A stretch of 64,000 nt of DNA, taken from NCBI GenBank assembly GCA_036346275.1, contig JAYEVK010000454.1, positions 153,100 to 217,099 on the forward strand, read 5' to 3'. The DNA is from Otatea glauca (Eukaryota > Streptophyta > Magnoliopsida > Poales > Poaceae). Below, one piece after another: positions 44,215 through 56,400 of the stretch. Every line of letters starts with the position of its first letter. Within the stretch, counting starts at the first letter, position 1. A program made the position numbers and the translations under genes. A model generated the notes under the pieces. The model had not been told where the DNA came from. It searched no databases and was given only the letters and a program-made list of their open reading frames with translations.

Positions 44215-46536
44215 CAAAATTTGGCCTAATTATATTATTTTATTGCTTAAATATGCATTTATGATTTTCTAGAATTTATTTGGATTTTTCTGGATTTATT
44301 TGAATTAATTTTCATTTAAGTTTATTGACCTTTTGTTCAAATCTATTTAAATTTATGCAAAGTTAAAATAAAGTTTTGACAAAAATATTTTATTTAAGTC
44401 CAGAATGTCTCAAAGTATTTTTGATATTTTTCTTGGATTTTTCCTATTATTTTTATCGCTTAAAATAAATAAAATAAATTTCTGGAATTATTTAAAATGG
44501 GAAATCCTTTTGAAAAGCGGTGAAACGTTGTTGGGCTCGGCCCATACAATCTTGCACGCGTCTTGACCAGTTGTAATGCGGCCGGTTAGCCCATGTCTCC
44601 GAAGGAATCATCCGAGCCGTTGGATCACGATCGTATGGCTTGCGTCTTGCCACGTCGCCAAGTGTGCCTAAGCCGTAGGATTGTGATCGCGTGGTCAGGG
44701 TGGAACGTGTCTTTTCGTAATCCTAACCGATCGCAGCCGTTGATTCAAGCGAAGGCCCAGATTGGATCTCATCGGGGAAATTTGGTGCGTCCGTTGCGCC
44801 ACGTGGACGGTCGCCACGCGCCGCTCTCGAGCGGGACTCGGCGGCATTGCCGATCCGAGAAGGACTCCGCCGCCGCGTCGGTTAGGATCCAGCGCGTCGC
44901 GTCGTCGAGGCTATTTAAAAGTGCGCAGCCTTCCCGAGAATCCTCATCGTGCGCCGCATCTTTTGGTCGGAGGGGTTTCGCGAGAATCGTCGTGGAGTGC
45001 GCCAGGGAGCTCGTCGGAGTGGAAGCTCTGCAGCCGCCGCGGTTTTTGCTCGAGTTCGTCGCCGGTTCGTCGGCTTTTGGCGTTTTGCTCCCAGATCCGA
45101 ACTCATCGAGGTGTGCCGCATCGTCTACTCCACTTCTTCTCGTCGGAAACGCGCCGGAACGCCGTCGCCCAGGGCTTCTTCCTCGTCTCCGGTGGGTCTT
45201 CTCGCCGCCGCTACGCCATTGTCGTCGGGTGAACCCTGGACCGTCCGATCTGTAACGGAGGGGTGAGGTTTTGCCACGTCGCGAGTAATCGTGGCCATCC
45301 GATCCATCTTCTTCGAGCCAGATTGAACCGTGCGGGCGACCAACCAGATCGTGCCGCGTGGCGGGCACAGGCACCGAGGCGTCATACGCCGGGTTCACTG
45401 AGAGACGGAGGAGGTCCGTGGACCGTGTCTATGCACCAGGGCCACGTGTCGTGCTCTGATTGGTCCAGGCCAGGCTGACGCCAGCGTGACGTCATGATGA
45501 CGCAATAATCGCTTTTTCAGTATAAAAATAAATCTGTTAATTTCGAATTTCTGATTTTCTGATTTCAGTATTTATTTCAAACTTCAAAATGCTATATCTT
45601 TTGCATCGTAACTCAGATTTGAGTGATTCCAATTTCTAAAAATTTGTAAAATTGAGATATATTTAATGGTGAATTTTATTTGATTTTTGGAGTCCAATTG
45701 CTCTAAGTTTTAGTATTTATTTGCTTTTCTCCTTGGTACGCGTAGACGTTGAATTGTGCGACGCTTCGGAGGAAGATTCAGCAACTCAAGAGCAAGTTCC
45801 AGAACCAGATCAGGACCTATTCCAAGGCAAGTTGTGCTTTGATCATGTTGAACCCATGTTTATAAAATTACTATGTTTGTTTTACCCTATTGCATATATT
45901 TCAAATATACAATTGTTTTAAATTAGATTGGGTTTAGCTAATATACCAGATTGATCTATACCCTACCTTGTCATCGTATGCCATGATCCATTGTAACCCT
46001 AGATTGGTTAAATATAGTTGGTTAATAATTATAATCAACATTGGAGGATTAGTTCGTATTAGTTGCTTAGTCATGCCACGTCATCACATGTGTCAGAATC
46101 ATTGATAATTAATCTTGATTAATGGAATATGGAACAATATTATGAACTTGTGTGTCATGTGGGATCACACGATGAGATTGAGTTGTTGTGGCGAGTCATG
46201 TCACGCAACGATGTTGAATTGTTGATAGCATGTGGTGCTTGGTAATCAACTGGCTGATGATCAATTAGATTGGGGCAAGTGACAAGGGGCGAGTATGCCA
46301 AGGTGGGCCCGATGGGCAGAGGGTATGTGGATGTCTTGCCTTGATCACACTAAGGACTTAACCTTGCAAGCCTTTGACCTGAGTCAATCATGCAACCACA
46401 TGTCTGGTATGGGCCAGCCTAGCTGAGTAATTTGCAATGTCTTAATTTTGGTACTATCGTGGTCGGTGTGAGTTCCGAGTTATGGTGAAATTCACATGGC
46501 GCAAGAGGGGGCCCTGGTTATGGTTTTGGACCCATC
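44215..46536 (+). mobile_element. 5' LTR of element G, first part (subfamily I)
   Basis: It starts TGTAACATCCCAAAATTTGG and matches 50643 onward. The first ~370 bp are AT-rich, then comes a GC-rich block (about 44590-45480) with TATTTAAA at 44912-44919, then AT-rich sequence. ORFs in the GC-rich block (44593-45478) show no domain and are probably the transcribed leader. It is interrupted at 46536 by an antisense solo LTR and resumes at 49313. Confidence 0.85.
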
Positions 46537-49312
46537 TGTCGGGACCGGTTGCAAATCCGAAACCCTCGTGTATCTTGCACTAGTCGAGGATCACGCTAGT
46601 GCACACAGTGGAAACATAGATGAAATACCATTCCATACAACGAATTAACTAGGAAGAAGCAAATTATTATTAAGTAAAGCAAACGACCTTATGGTCAATG
46701 TTTACACCATTATGCCTTAAGGGCTTAAGAAACAAATACTATTGCAGCGGAAAAGATAAATTGAACCATTCGACATGCCACAGGCAATCGTCTGGGGAAC
46801 GCCTTCCTAATCCACGTAGTCTTCATAGAATTCCTCCTCATGATATTCATTATCTCCTTCAGCAACTGATCAACAAGGGCATAAAGCCGTGAGTACAAAG
46901 GTACTCAGCAAGCCGTAGGGAAATGATGCAATATATTTATGCACGGCTTGACAATGATGGCTATATAGTTCTTTTGCAGAAAGCAATAACTTGAATTGAA
47001 ATACAATAAATAGATTGAAAGCATATTTATGAAAACATAAATAAATAACTGATAGATCAATGATAGACAACAAAACAACAGTGAACTCCCCGTTCACATC
47101 CCAACAATTCCACATTCCACATTTTATGAAACACTCTATACCCCGTGTGAAATTCCCGGGCTTGTCCATGACCGCGGACGCGGCTATTCGAATAGTTTTA
47201 CACTCTGCAGAGGTTGTACAACTTTACCCACAAGACATGAACATCTCTTTGTGCAAACGTTACTAACACACTTCCTTTGGTGTGTCGCAGAGATATCATG
47301 ACAGAGCCTTTACAATGCCTTCGTCTAAACTCGGTCTTGCCCGCTAAGGTTTCGCCATTAGGGCCCCTCTTGCGCTTTGCGAATCTACCGTCCATCTCGG
47401 AACCCACACCACCAATTGGCGTTACTCAAGGCTAGACATTGCAAATTAATCACTAAGTCATCCCATTCCGGACATGTGGTAATGCAGTTAGACCAGTTCA
47501 ATGGCGCACAAGATTAAGTCCTTAAATTGTCTCAGGCAAGACATCCACATCCCAATGTGCTAGAAAGCACCCCCTTTACTGCACGATCACTTGCCCGAGG
47601 GAAAACAATTCGTTCAACCAAGACCAATGGCAAACCCCGCCATGGTACAACAAATTTTACAACAGTGGCTAACGGCCACGATTCAATATCTCATTAAGTC
47701 AAGATTAACATTATTCAACATGTGACATGAATCCCAACGTATATGTAAGCATGTCTAAGCATAGCTACGATAACCCAATGTTGGTATAATGATTATGTCC
47801 AACTAGTAATGTCCCAACCTAGGTTTAACAATGGATACATGGCATACAACGAATCAAGGTGGCATAATGTCAACTAGGCATACATCTACTCCCATTAAAT
47901 AAGCATTGATACACCAAATAGCATGCAATTGTAATAAAGTAAATTACTTTTGCAAACATAGGATCAATATGATCAAAGGATTACGACTTGCCTTGCTGAT
48001 CTAGTGCTGAATCTTGGTCTTCGAAGTCTTCGTTCGCTCCCTCGGAATTAGTGTCTACCGGAAAAGAAAGCAACGAAACCAAATAAATACAAAACAGAGA
48101 CTCAAACAAGCTCAAAAATGAAAATAAATGGCTCTAGAAGATAGATCTTGATTTTAGAAAAATTTAGAAACTTGAATCGCCTCAATCGGAGTTCGTATGA
48201 GCGAGAACGGGCCTCCGAAAGATTAAATTCAGAGAAAATACACAAAATCAGAAAATCGGAATTTCTGGATTTATTTTTGTACTGAAAAAGGGATTTATTG
48301 CACAACGCTGACGTCAGCCGGCTCACGGTGGACAAGGTCCACGGCGCTGCGCCGGTTCACCGTGCACCGGCAGACGGTGACGGCAGCAGCGCATGCAACT
48401 TTAGGTCGACGCGGACGCAGCGCAAAGCGAGCCGCGGTAGCGCATCCAACGGCGACGAAATCCGACGCCAGCGAGGAACCAAGGCGTCGCGGCGCGGAGA
48501 CGTGGAACGATCCGGGACGCCATGCGAGATTGGGCGGCGGGGGTTCCTCGGCGAGAGCAATGGCGGCGGCGGCGCGAACTCACCGGACTTCTAGAAGAAG
48601 ATACGGCCGACGGCGAGATGGCGACGGATCGGACGCAGCGTGGGTGCGGATCCGGAAGAGAACGGCGCGGAAACTCAATGAGACCCACGGCTGCGGCGGA
48701 GACACCGTGGCGAAGAAGCAGCGACGGAAGGGCTCGGGCACGGCGGAGAAACTCCGCGAGCAAGAACTCGGCGGATCGCGCGGCTCGGCAGCAAAAGAGG
48801 CAAAAGGTGCGGCGCGGGGAACCTCGGGAGGGTTGCGGCTGGGCTTTATAGCCTCGAGAAGCAGCGCAAAGGGCGCGCACGGACGCCAGCGTGGCGAGGC
48901 GGACTCGGCGGCGGCGGGCTAGGGTTTATTGCGGCCGATGACGGCGCAATCCTAGCCCTCCACGCAGAGGCGCCCGATCGGACGGCCATCTGGCGTGGTG
49001 GGCCAAGCCGAAGCGGGCGGGAAATGGGTTGGGCCCGCAGAGGTTTCGCCCGAAGGCTTTTTAGAAATTAAAACATTTTCGATTTAAGAAAAACCAGAAA
49101 TTCAAATAAATGCAAATAAATTCAAATAAATAGCAAATAAATTCAGAAAAATCCCCAAAATACGAAAAATTCTGATTTTGATGAATAGTTTAGTCAAATT
49201 AAATCCTTTCATTTATGGAAAATTCAAATTAAGCTAGAGTGAGTTCAAGAAAATGCAAATGGTTTATTTTTGAATTCAAACATTCCAAAACTTCAAATTT
49301 TGGGATGTTACA
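46537..49312 (-). mobile_element. Solo LTR, Tekay-type subfamily II, antisense
   Basis: 2,776 bp. On the + strand TGTCGGGACC to GGGATGTTACA. It is the same subfamily as the LTR of element Y (19114-22101), inserted in the LTR of G at a site that reads ggacccacggtgttg in the uninterrupted LTR at 52912. Flanks are ccatc/cccac, a plausible damaged duplication. TATAAAG on the minus strand is near 48850-48844. The GC-rich part (48300-49060) contains ORFs with no recognisable domain. No internal sequence adjoins it. Confidence 0.8.
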
Positions 49313-50148
49313 CCCACCAGTGTTGAAACCTTAGCGGGTAGTATCGGGTTAAGTCAGAGCATTGTAAAGGCTTTGTTATAATTCACTCGCCTTGGTGGTG
49401 TTTGGTTGTATCACGTGGGAAAGTGCATAACCTGCGAGGGTGTGAAACTATTCGGATAGCCAGTGCTCATGTATTGAGCAATGCTCGGAATTACTGATTA
49501 AGGGTTAGTTTAATTAATTGGACAACTTGGTTGGGATGGCGGAAGGCCATATGGAAGATGGAATTTGACTTAGGATTGGAAACTTGGTTTACTTGAGAAA
49601 TCTTGAATTTATTTATTATTGATATTTGTTTTCTGATCTTTACAATCTATTTACTGTATTCGTTTCTAAATGCTGCTTATTGCAAAATAGCCATGATAGC
49701 CTATCCATTGGAATAAGCCTTGCATATAGATACATAGAATTGCATTCTGTGCACAACTTGTTGAGTGCTTAAGTACTCACCCTTGCCAAACAACAATAAT
49801 CAACAGTTGAAGAATCTACACCTGTGTTGGAAGATGAAGTCCAGGAAGACACGAGTCATTAGGGTCCGAGCCTTGTCGGTTGCCTGTGGTGAACTGATGA
49901 GCTATCTACGTTTTCTACTTTCCGCTGCATAATTATTAGTTTATATTTTCAGTCTTGCCCTACGTGGCTTAATAATGTAAGTCGGTCATAAGATCATACC
50001 TTTAGATATATCAATGAATGAACTTTTATTCTATTATCATTGAGTATGATGTGATATGTACCAATGTTGAGCTGTGTGCACTAGCGTTGATCCTGGGAAT
50101 AGTGCGGTAAACACAATGGGTTCGAATCAGTGGATTCGGGTCCTTACA
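49313..50148 (+). mobile_element. 5' LTR of element G, second part
   Basis: It resumes with 'ccagtgttgaaaccttagcggg' and follows the LTR of H to its end at GGGTCCTTACA (50138-50148). The terminal stem (gcactag/ctagtgc) is partly mutated in this copy. Confidence 0.85.
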
Positions 50149-50152
50149 GAGG

Positions 50153-50164
50153 TGGTATCAGAGC
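50153..50164 (+). other. tRNA-Met primer site of element G (TGGTATCAGAGC)
   Basis: A perfect match, four bases after the LTR end. Confidence 0.9.
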
Positions 50165-50317
50165 ATATTGACTGTAGGTCTTGGCCCTAGATAGCATGGA
50201 GGTGTCTTGGGTGTGTCCAAAACAATTTTCAAAAGAAGAATTTAAATTTGACTAATAAAACACTCTCGACTCATCTCATTCTCTACTTCTCGCCTTTGCT
50301 GAATTTACCCGTTTTAC

Positions 50318-50642
50318 TTGCCGTTTCGGGTGGAGAACTTATTCAAAGTTCTTGTGGAGCAGATGCCGATCGTTCCGACCTTTGAGGCGTCAGCTGGTGG
50401 CTACGCCATGGAGCCGTGGAGAGTTCTTCAGATGCTCGGAGGCTTCTATCGTCCGCTTTACCGAGGAGGCAGCTGGTCAGTTAATGGTGTACACCGAGGA
50501 TTTATTTGCAAGCTGATTATCTACGCTCGGGAGAACGAGGAAGCTAGCAGACCAATCAACATCTCCGCCAGAAGATTCTCGTACGAGGATGCAATTCAGG
50601 AGGTCGCTCGACTTGCTCTTCGCCGTGTCTGCCGCGACTACG
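50318..50642 (+). pseudogene. Pre-gag ORF of element G, 5' part (unknown; double-stranded-RNA-binding-like)
   Basis: Starting at ATG 50318 (an earlier start is possible): GGYAMEPWRVLQMLGGFYRP, HRGFICKLIIYARENEEASR, PINISARRFSYEDAIQEVAR, LALRRVCRDY. It lies between primer site and gag, where Tekay elements usually have only a leader. Beta-like segments followed by a helix of the form AIQEVARLALRRV resemble the end of a dsRNA-binding fold, but that is my pattern reading only. Grass Gypsy elements do carry extra ORFs of unknown role. Element H is inserted after the DY codons, and the frame continues at 62129. Confidence 0.5.
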
Positions 50643-53600
50643 TGTAACATCCCAAAATTTGGCTTAATTAAGTTTTTATTGTTTAAAAGTGCATTGGTGA
50701 TTTTCTGGAATTTATTTGGATTTTTCTGAATTTATTTGATTTAGTTTGAAATTAAGTTTATTGCTTTTTATTCAAATTTATTTATATCTATGCAAAGTTA
50801 AAATAAAGTTTTGGCAAAAATATTTTATTTAAGTCCAGAATGTCTCAAAGTATTTTTGAGATTTTCTTGGATTTTTCTGATTGTTTTATTGCCTAAAATA
50901 AATAAAATGAATTTCTGGAATTATTTTAATTGAAAAACCTTTTGAAAACCTTGTGAACAGATATTGGGCTGGCCCGTGCATCTTGTCTTGTGGTGTGATG
51001 GTGCTAGCGCGCCCGTTTGGCCCATTCGGAGTAAACCCTAAGGCGAGTGAGTGGCTGCGCCGTTGGATCAAGATCGCTTGGGTGAGATCAATTAAATGCC
51101 GGTTCGGGACTCGGGAGAATCTTCGCCGTTGGAAAGAAATCGCGGCGTTAGGATTAGATCGTGGCCGTGTGATCTGACCGTTGGTAGCAGATCGAGCGGT
51201 CGTGGGTTGTCGTCTTCGGCGCGAACTCGGAATCCGTCGCCGACCGACTCGCCGCCGTAAATAACGACCTAGGGTTCCGTTTTTAAGCGCGTTCGCGAGG
51301 CTATAAATAGGAGGGTAGCGTCCGAGGTTCTCCGTGAGCCGCCGCATCTTTTATTTGAAGCCGTCGCCGAGGAACGCTGTGGGAGCTGCTCGACCTCGCC
51401 GAAGTAGAACACCGGAGCTGCCACGGTTTTTGCTCGAGTTCGCCGCCGGTTCGTCGGTTTTCGCTGTTTTTGGTCCCAGATCCGGATTCACCGAGGTGTG
51501 CCGCGTCGACTACGCCACTTCTTCACGTCGGGGACACGCCGGAACGCCGTCGCCGAGTCTTCTTCTTCGTCTCCGGTGACTTTCTTCGCCGCCGCCGCCG
51601 TGAGCCGGGTGAGTTCGTGACCATCGGATGCGGTTGAGCGGAGAAGATCGAGCCACGTTGCGCGCTTACGCCGCCGTTCGATCGGATCAGGGTGTGGATG
51701 CGTGCGCGTGTCGCACATCGTGGCGGGCTGCGACCAATCGGGACGAGACGCGTGGCGCTGCGGGTTTCGAGGCGTCGTGCGCCGGGTTCACGGTGGACCA
51801 GAGGAGGTCTCGTGGACCAGGTCTATGCGCCGAGGCCACGTGTCGAGCTCTGGTTGGTTCGGTCCAGGGCTGACGTCACGCTGACGTCATAAATCGCTTT
51901 TTCAGAATAAAAATAAATCTGTTAATTTCGAATTTCTGATTTTCTGATTTCAGTATTTATTTTAAACTTCAAAAGGCTATATCTTTTGCATCGTAACTCG
52001 GATTTGAGTGATTCTAGTTTCTAAAAATTTGTAAAATTGATATCTATTTAATGGTGAATTTTATTTGATTTTTGGAGTTCAATTGCTCTCTATTTTGGCA
52101 TTTATTTGCTTTTCTCTTTCGGTACGCGTAGACGTTGAATTGTGCGGACGCTTGGAGGAAGATCCACAACTCAAGAGCAAGTTCCAGAACCAGATCAGGA
52201 CCTATTCTAAGGCAAGTTGTGCTTTGATCATGTTGAACCCATGTTTATAAAATTGCTATGTTTGTTCTACCCTATTGCATATATTTCAAATATACAATTG
52301 TTTTAAATTAAATTGGGCGTAGCTAATATACCAGATTGATCTATACCCTACCTTGTCATTGTATGCCATGATCCATTGTCACCCTAGATTGGTTCAATAT
52401 AGTTGGTTAAAAATTATGATCAACATTGGAGGATTAGTCCGTATTAGTTGCTTAGCCATGCCACGTCATCACATGTATCATCACCATTGATAATTAATCT
52501 TGATTAATGGAATATGGAACAATATTATGAACTTGTGTGTCATGTGGAATCACACGATGAGATTGAGTTGTTGTGGCGAGTCATGTCACGCAATGATGTT
52601 GAATTGTTGATGGCACGTGGTGCTTAGTAACCAAGCGGGTGATAATAATTTAGATTGGGGCAAGTGACAAGGGGCGAGTATGCCAAGGTGGGCCCAATGG
52701 GCAGAGGGTATGTGGATGTCTTGCCCTGATCACTCTAAGGACTTAACCTTACAAGCCTTTGACCTGAGTCAATCATGCAACCACGCGTTGTAATGGGATA
52801 GCCTAGCTGATTAATTTGTAATGTCTTAACTTGGTACTATCATTGGTGGTGTGAGTTCCCGGGTCAGGGTGTAATTCACATGGCGTAAGAGGGGCCCTGG
52901 TTGTGGTTTTCGGACCCACGGTGTTGAAACCTTAACGGGTAGTCTTGGATTAAGCGAGCATTGTAAAGGCTTTGTCATGATCTCTCCGCCGACACACCAA
53001 AGGAAGTGTGTTAACGGAAGGCACCAAGAGGCGATCATGTCACGTGGGTAAAGTGCATAACCTCTGCAGTGTAAAACTATTGAATAGCCGTGCTCATGTA
53101 TTGAGCAATGCTCGGAATTACAGTTAAGGGTTAGCTTAATTAAAATGAACAACTTGGTTGGGATGGCAGAATGCCATATGGAAGATGGGATTTGACTTAA
53201 GATTGGAAACTTGGTTTACTTGAGAAAAGATGAATCTATCATTATTGTTATTTGTTTTACCGTCTTTACAATCTATTTATTGTATTTGTTCGTAAATGCT
53301 ACTTTGTTGCAAAATAGCCATGATAGCCTATCCTTTGGAATAAGCCTTGCATATAGTTACATAGAATTGCATTACATGCACAACTTGTTGAGTGCTTTAA
53401 GTACTCACCCTTGCCAACAATAACATCACCGGTTGAAGAGTCTACATCAATCTTTGGAGCAAAGATTCGAGGAGGAGGCGAATGTTTAGGCGCAAGCCTT
53501 GTCGATTACTGTGGTATCTTGAGGGTTATCTACGTTCCATTCATTGCAGTTTAATATATTATTGACCTTGCGAGGCATAGTCATGTAAGTGGACCATAAG

Positions 53601-53758
53601 GTCATTCAACTAGTAGTATGTATCATATGATGTCTTTCATAATATTTCCGCTATGTATGATTGTGATATTTATCGATGTTGAACACCGTGTGCACTAGCG
53701 TGATCTGGACTAGTCACGATATACACAGAGGTGCGGATTTGCATATTCGGGTCCCGAC
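50643..53758 (+). mobile_element. 5' LTR of element H
   Basis: 3,116 bp, TGTAACATCCCAAAATTTGG to GGGTCCCGAC. TATAAATA is at 51302-51309. It shows the AT-rich / GC-rich (about 50990-51880) / AT-rich modular layout and the terminal stem-loop. ORFs in it have no recognisable domain. Confidence 0.9.
51302..51309 (+). promoter_or_regulatory. TATA box of the H LTR promoter
   Basis: TATAAATA lies in the GC-rich block; the same motif is at 59696-59703 in the 3' LTR, and a TATTTAAA variant occurs at 44912 in G. It is the likely start of the element RNA. Confidence 0.6.
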
Positions 53759-53763
53759 GGTAG

Positions 53764-53774
53764 TGGTATCGAGC
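53764..53774 (+). other. tRNA-Met primer site of H, altered (TGGTATCGAGC)
   Basis: Equal to TGGTATCAGAGC except that CAG has become CG; compare the perfect site at 50153 in the sister element G. Confidence 0.8.
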
Positions 53775-54410
53775 CATCTTGTTGTAGGCCTTGACCTAGA
53801 TAGTGCAGTCGTCTCTATAGGAACTTCAAAATTATTTTCTAAAAGAAAAGAATTAACTTGGAAGAATAATATGTTCTTAACTTATCTTATTCTTCTATTC
53901 CTTCCCTAGTCAAAATTTCTCTCTTTTCCCTCTTGAATTTCTTTCTCTCTCCTTCTTTGGATCGAGTTAAAAACCTTATCGAGTTGTCTTGGTAGTTGAC
54001 GTGCCACATCATAGAAGAAAGTATCAAGTGCTTGCTTGTCAACCACGGATATCATGAAGAAGGGATCATCGTGCTCAAGGAAGGAGTAGATCCATGAAGC
54101 GTTCAAGAGCTAGAAGATCTATGCTTGAGTAGTTAGTTGGGACTCGGTGTGGGAGTCGCGTCCGCTTAAGATAGAAGTGTTACCCCAGTGGCGGTAGTTT
54201 TGTGTGTATAGGTTGAATTGGTTCTTCCTTGATTCTTTGAGTGTGCGTTATGTGTTGCGAGCTTTTAGGCTTATACAAGCAACCATACCAAGTTATTAAT
54301 ATTGTTTGCTTAAGTTATTGGGTTAAACCTATCTCCCGCTTTAGGATTCCCTTCTTACCTATGCTATTTTCCTCTTCCCTATTCCAAGTGAAGCAATCAA
54401 GCGGAGGGTT
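53775..54410 (+). other. Leader of element H with relic of the pre-gag ORF
   Basis: No usable ORF. A T/C-rich stretch (53880-53965) is followed by 'gatcgagttaaaaaccttatcgagttgtcttgg', which aligns by eye with the start of the pre-gag ORF region of G near 50330. Most of that ORF is deleted. The last ~200 bp match the leader of G at 62660-62860. Confidence 0.55.
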
Positions 54411-55836
54411 GATTGTGGAAACAACATAATCGATGGCGTGAAAATCAATCCAAGGAGAATCTCAATAGTGGATTAGTTCTTCAACCATCGGAGACAGATG
54501 GATATGCACGAGTTTGAGAGTTCTTGTTGCTCGGACTCGGTTGATGCATGCAATGATGAAGCGGATCATGAGAATATGGTGACCCGACTAATGTCAACCA
54601 AGTGTCCCAAGCTGCTACCAATGATTTCCGTTCCTACTTAAGGTTATCAGAATTCATAAGGACTCGTCCGCCGACGTTTTCACGAAATGAGTTACCCTCA
54701 GGAGTAGATGATTGGCTCAAGACCATTGAGAGAAGCTGCTCATTGCTCGATGTGAAGACGATGAGAAAGTCTGTATGCTTCTTATCGATTACAAGGAATC
54801 ATTCTTGAATGGTGGAAGAAATATTGTGCTGCTCATGAAGCCCCGCGGAGTATCACTTGGAATGAATTTGTTGTTGCTTTTCGTAATCTCTTTGCTTCAC
54901 CTAGAGACAGTATGGTCACAGTAAATACGGAGCAGAATACTATTCTTGCACCTTGTTCAACATCTAAGAGTTGCTCTCGAAGTCGCATCAACCAAACAAA
55001 TCAGAAGATCGTGCGTGCATTATTTGTGGAGAGATAGGACATACATTGACGAGCATGCGATTAATTGCTCCATTGTGAAGGAAGTCATTCTCAGGGAGAA
55101 TGTCCTATGAGTGACATCACATGTTACCTTTGTGAAGGCCGAGATCATGGTCGACTCAATGTCCTCTGAATCCAATAGTCACCGCTGTAATTCAGCATCA
55201 GCAAAAGAATCTTCGAGCCGTAGTTGCTCCAGAGTCGTCAAGAAGAGGCGGAACGTCAGTTGCAAAAGTGGTGCCACTCGAAGAGCTAAGGACACAATAC
55301 CTTAATCCTGTTGACCCTCATCAAGAAAGAAGTAATTGGCGATCCTGTGACATGTTTCTGTGCGATGAAGAAGGCCATTGGGCTAGTGAGTGCCCTATGA
55401 AGCAACCAGTTCTGACGCAACAAGAAGACAACAATGTACCTGTAGCTGCACAACAGCGAACACGGGTGTGTTATAACTGTCATGAGGAAGGCCATTTTGT
55501 TAAGAAATGCCCGCGAAAGAATCTAGAGTCTCCTACAGACGCGGTCCTTCCAGAAGTTACCTCAGTCAAGTTCATAACGCCAAGAGTGGCGATAAAGTCG
55601 CAAGAGAAGTTTGTGGAGAATCAGTTGAAGAAGAGGCATCTGAATGAAGACACTGCCTTAGTCGACGAATGCTCAAGGAAGAGAGGTGGACCTAAGCTTT
55701 GTTACACCTGCAACAAGCCTGGGCATTTTGCTAACAATTGCCCTCATAAGGAAGTGATCGCACCAGTGCAAGTCAATCTCAATTTGTTCGATCAAAAACT
55801 TGGCGCCAATACCAATCGAGGAAGTTTAGATCGATG
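54411..55836 (+). pseudogene. Gag of element H with five CCHC zinc knuckles
   Basis: Gag-core pieces: YLRLSEFIRTRPPTFSRNEL and DDWLKTIERSCSLLDV (54640-54770), then ITWNEFVVAFRNLFASPRDS (about 54853-54912). Five knuckle motifs follow at 55016 (CIICGEIGH), 55122 (CYLCEGRDH), 55353 (damaged, LCDEEGHWASEC), 55469 (CYNCHEEGHFVKKC) and 55700 (CYTCNKPGHFANNC). The last two are canonical C-x2-C-x4-H-x4-C; the first three become so if single-base shifts are allowed. The open frame 55268-55836 contains the last three. Gag binds and packages RNA; five knuckles instead of one or two is unusual for Gypsy. Confidence 0.75.
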
Positions 55837-56400
55837 ATTTTAGCCTATGCAAGTGTCATACCCTCGTTTGTAAAAGAAAAGTGACTAGAGGTGAATTCCA
55901 TGTAAAGATTTTCGTGCCTAAATAAATAAAGTAAAGATGGTTGAGAGGTTGATATGCGAAGTGTTGGAATAAAAGCATTAATGATAAAGGATGTTTCTGA
56001 GTATTCCCCTATGTTGTGGTTCACTTGAAGATGTTGCGTGTGCAACGATGATCAGTTCAGTGGTGTTTGTAAAGATTGTCAGCTTGAGGAATTATCATGG
56101 TCAGAAAGTACACTATTGCCTGATCTAACCTAGAATGTGATGGAGTTAAGTTGGAGAAAAGTTTCTAGCGGCGATATTGGGTATCAAACACGAGATGCTA
56201 CTCACGAAATGAATTGGTCGTCCAGGACATAAGGCATCTGAGTTTGGTCAAAGAATTGTGTCCGTTAAAAGCCCTGAAAGCGGGAAAATGGAATTTCAAA
56301 TGACTACAATTCGTGTTGGTCAGCGGAAGGTCAATAGTGTGGAAATTATCGACTTTGAAGAGGTATCGGTTGTTGGAGAGTATCAAGATGTGTTTAGAAG
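55837..56400 (+). pseudogene. Protease/linker region of element H (very degenerate)
   Basis: Only traces are readable: a GQRIVSVKSPES piece near 56240-56275 matches the end of the protease-RT linker of Tekay pol. No protease active-site loop can be identified. Confidence 0.45.

Noticed and set aside
44593..45398. Open frames of about 150-220 codons that could be a host gene
   Set aside because: They lie inside an LTR, have no domain, overlap on both strands, and the sister LTRs break the same frames.
48298..48922. Arg/Ala-rich ORFs in the solo LTR
   Set aside because: GC-rich LTR island, composition-driven, frames not kept in the related LTR at 21099-21800.
44215..49312. Long hairpin between the sense LTR of G and the antisense solo LTR, as a silencing trigger
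   Set aside because: The two LTRs are of different subfamilies and match only in patches by eye, so a continuous long stem is unlikely. Kept only as a weak transcription idea.
54160..54430. Possible host exon upstream of the H gag
   Set aside because: It matches the leader of element G at 62640-62870.
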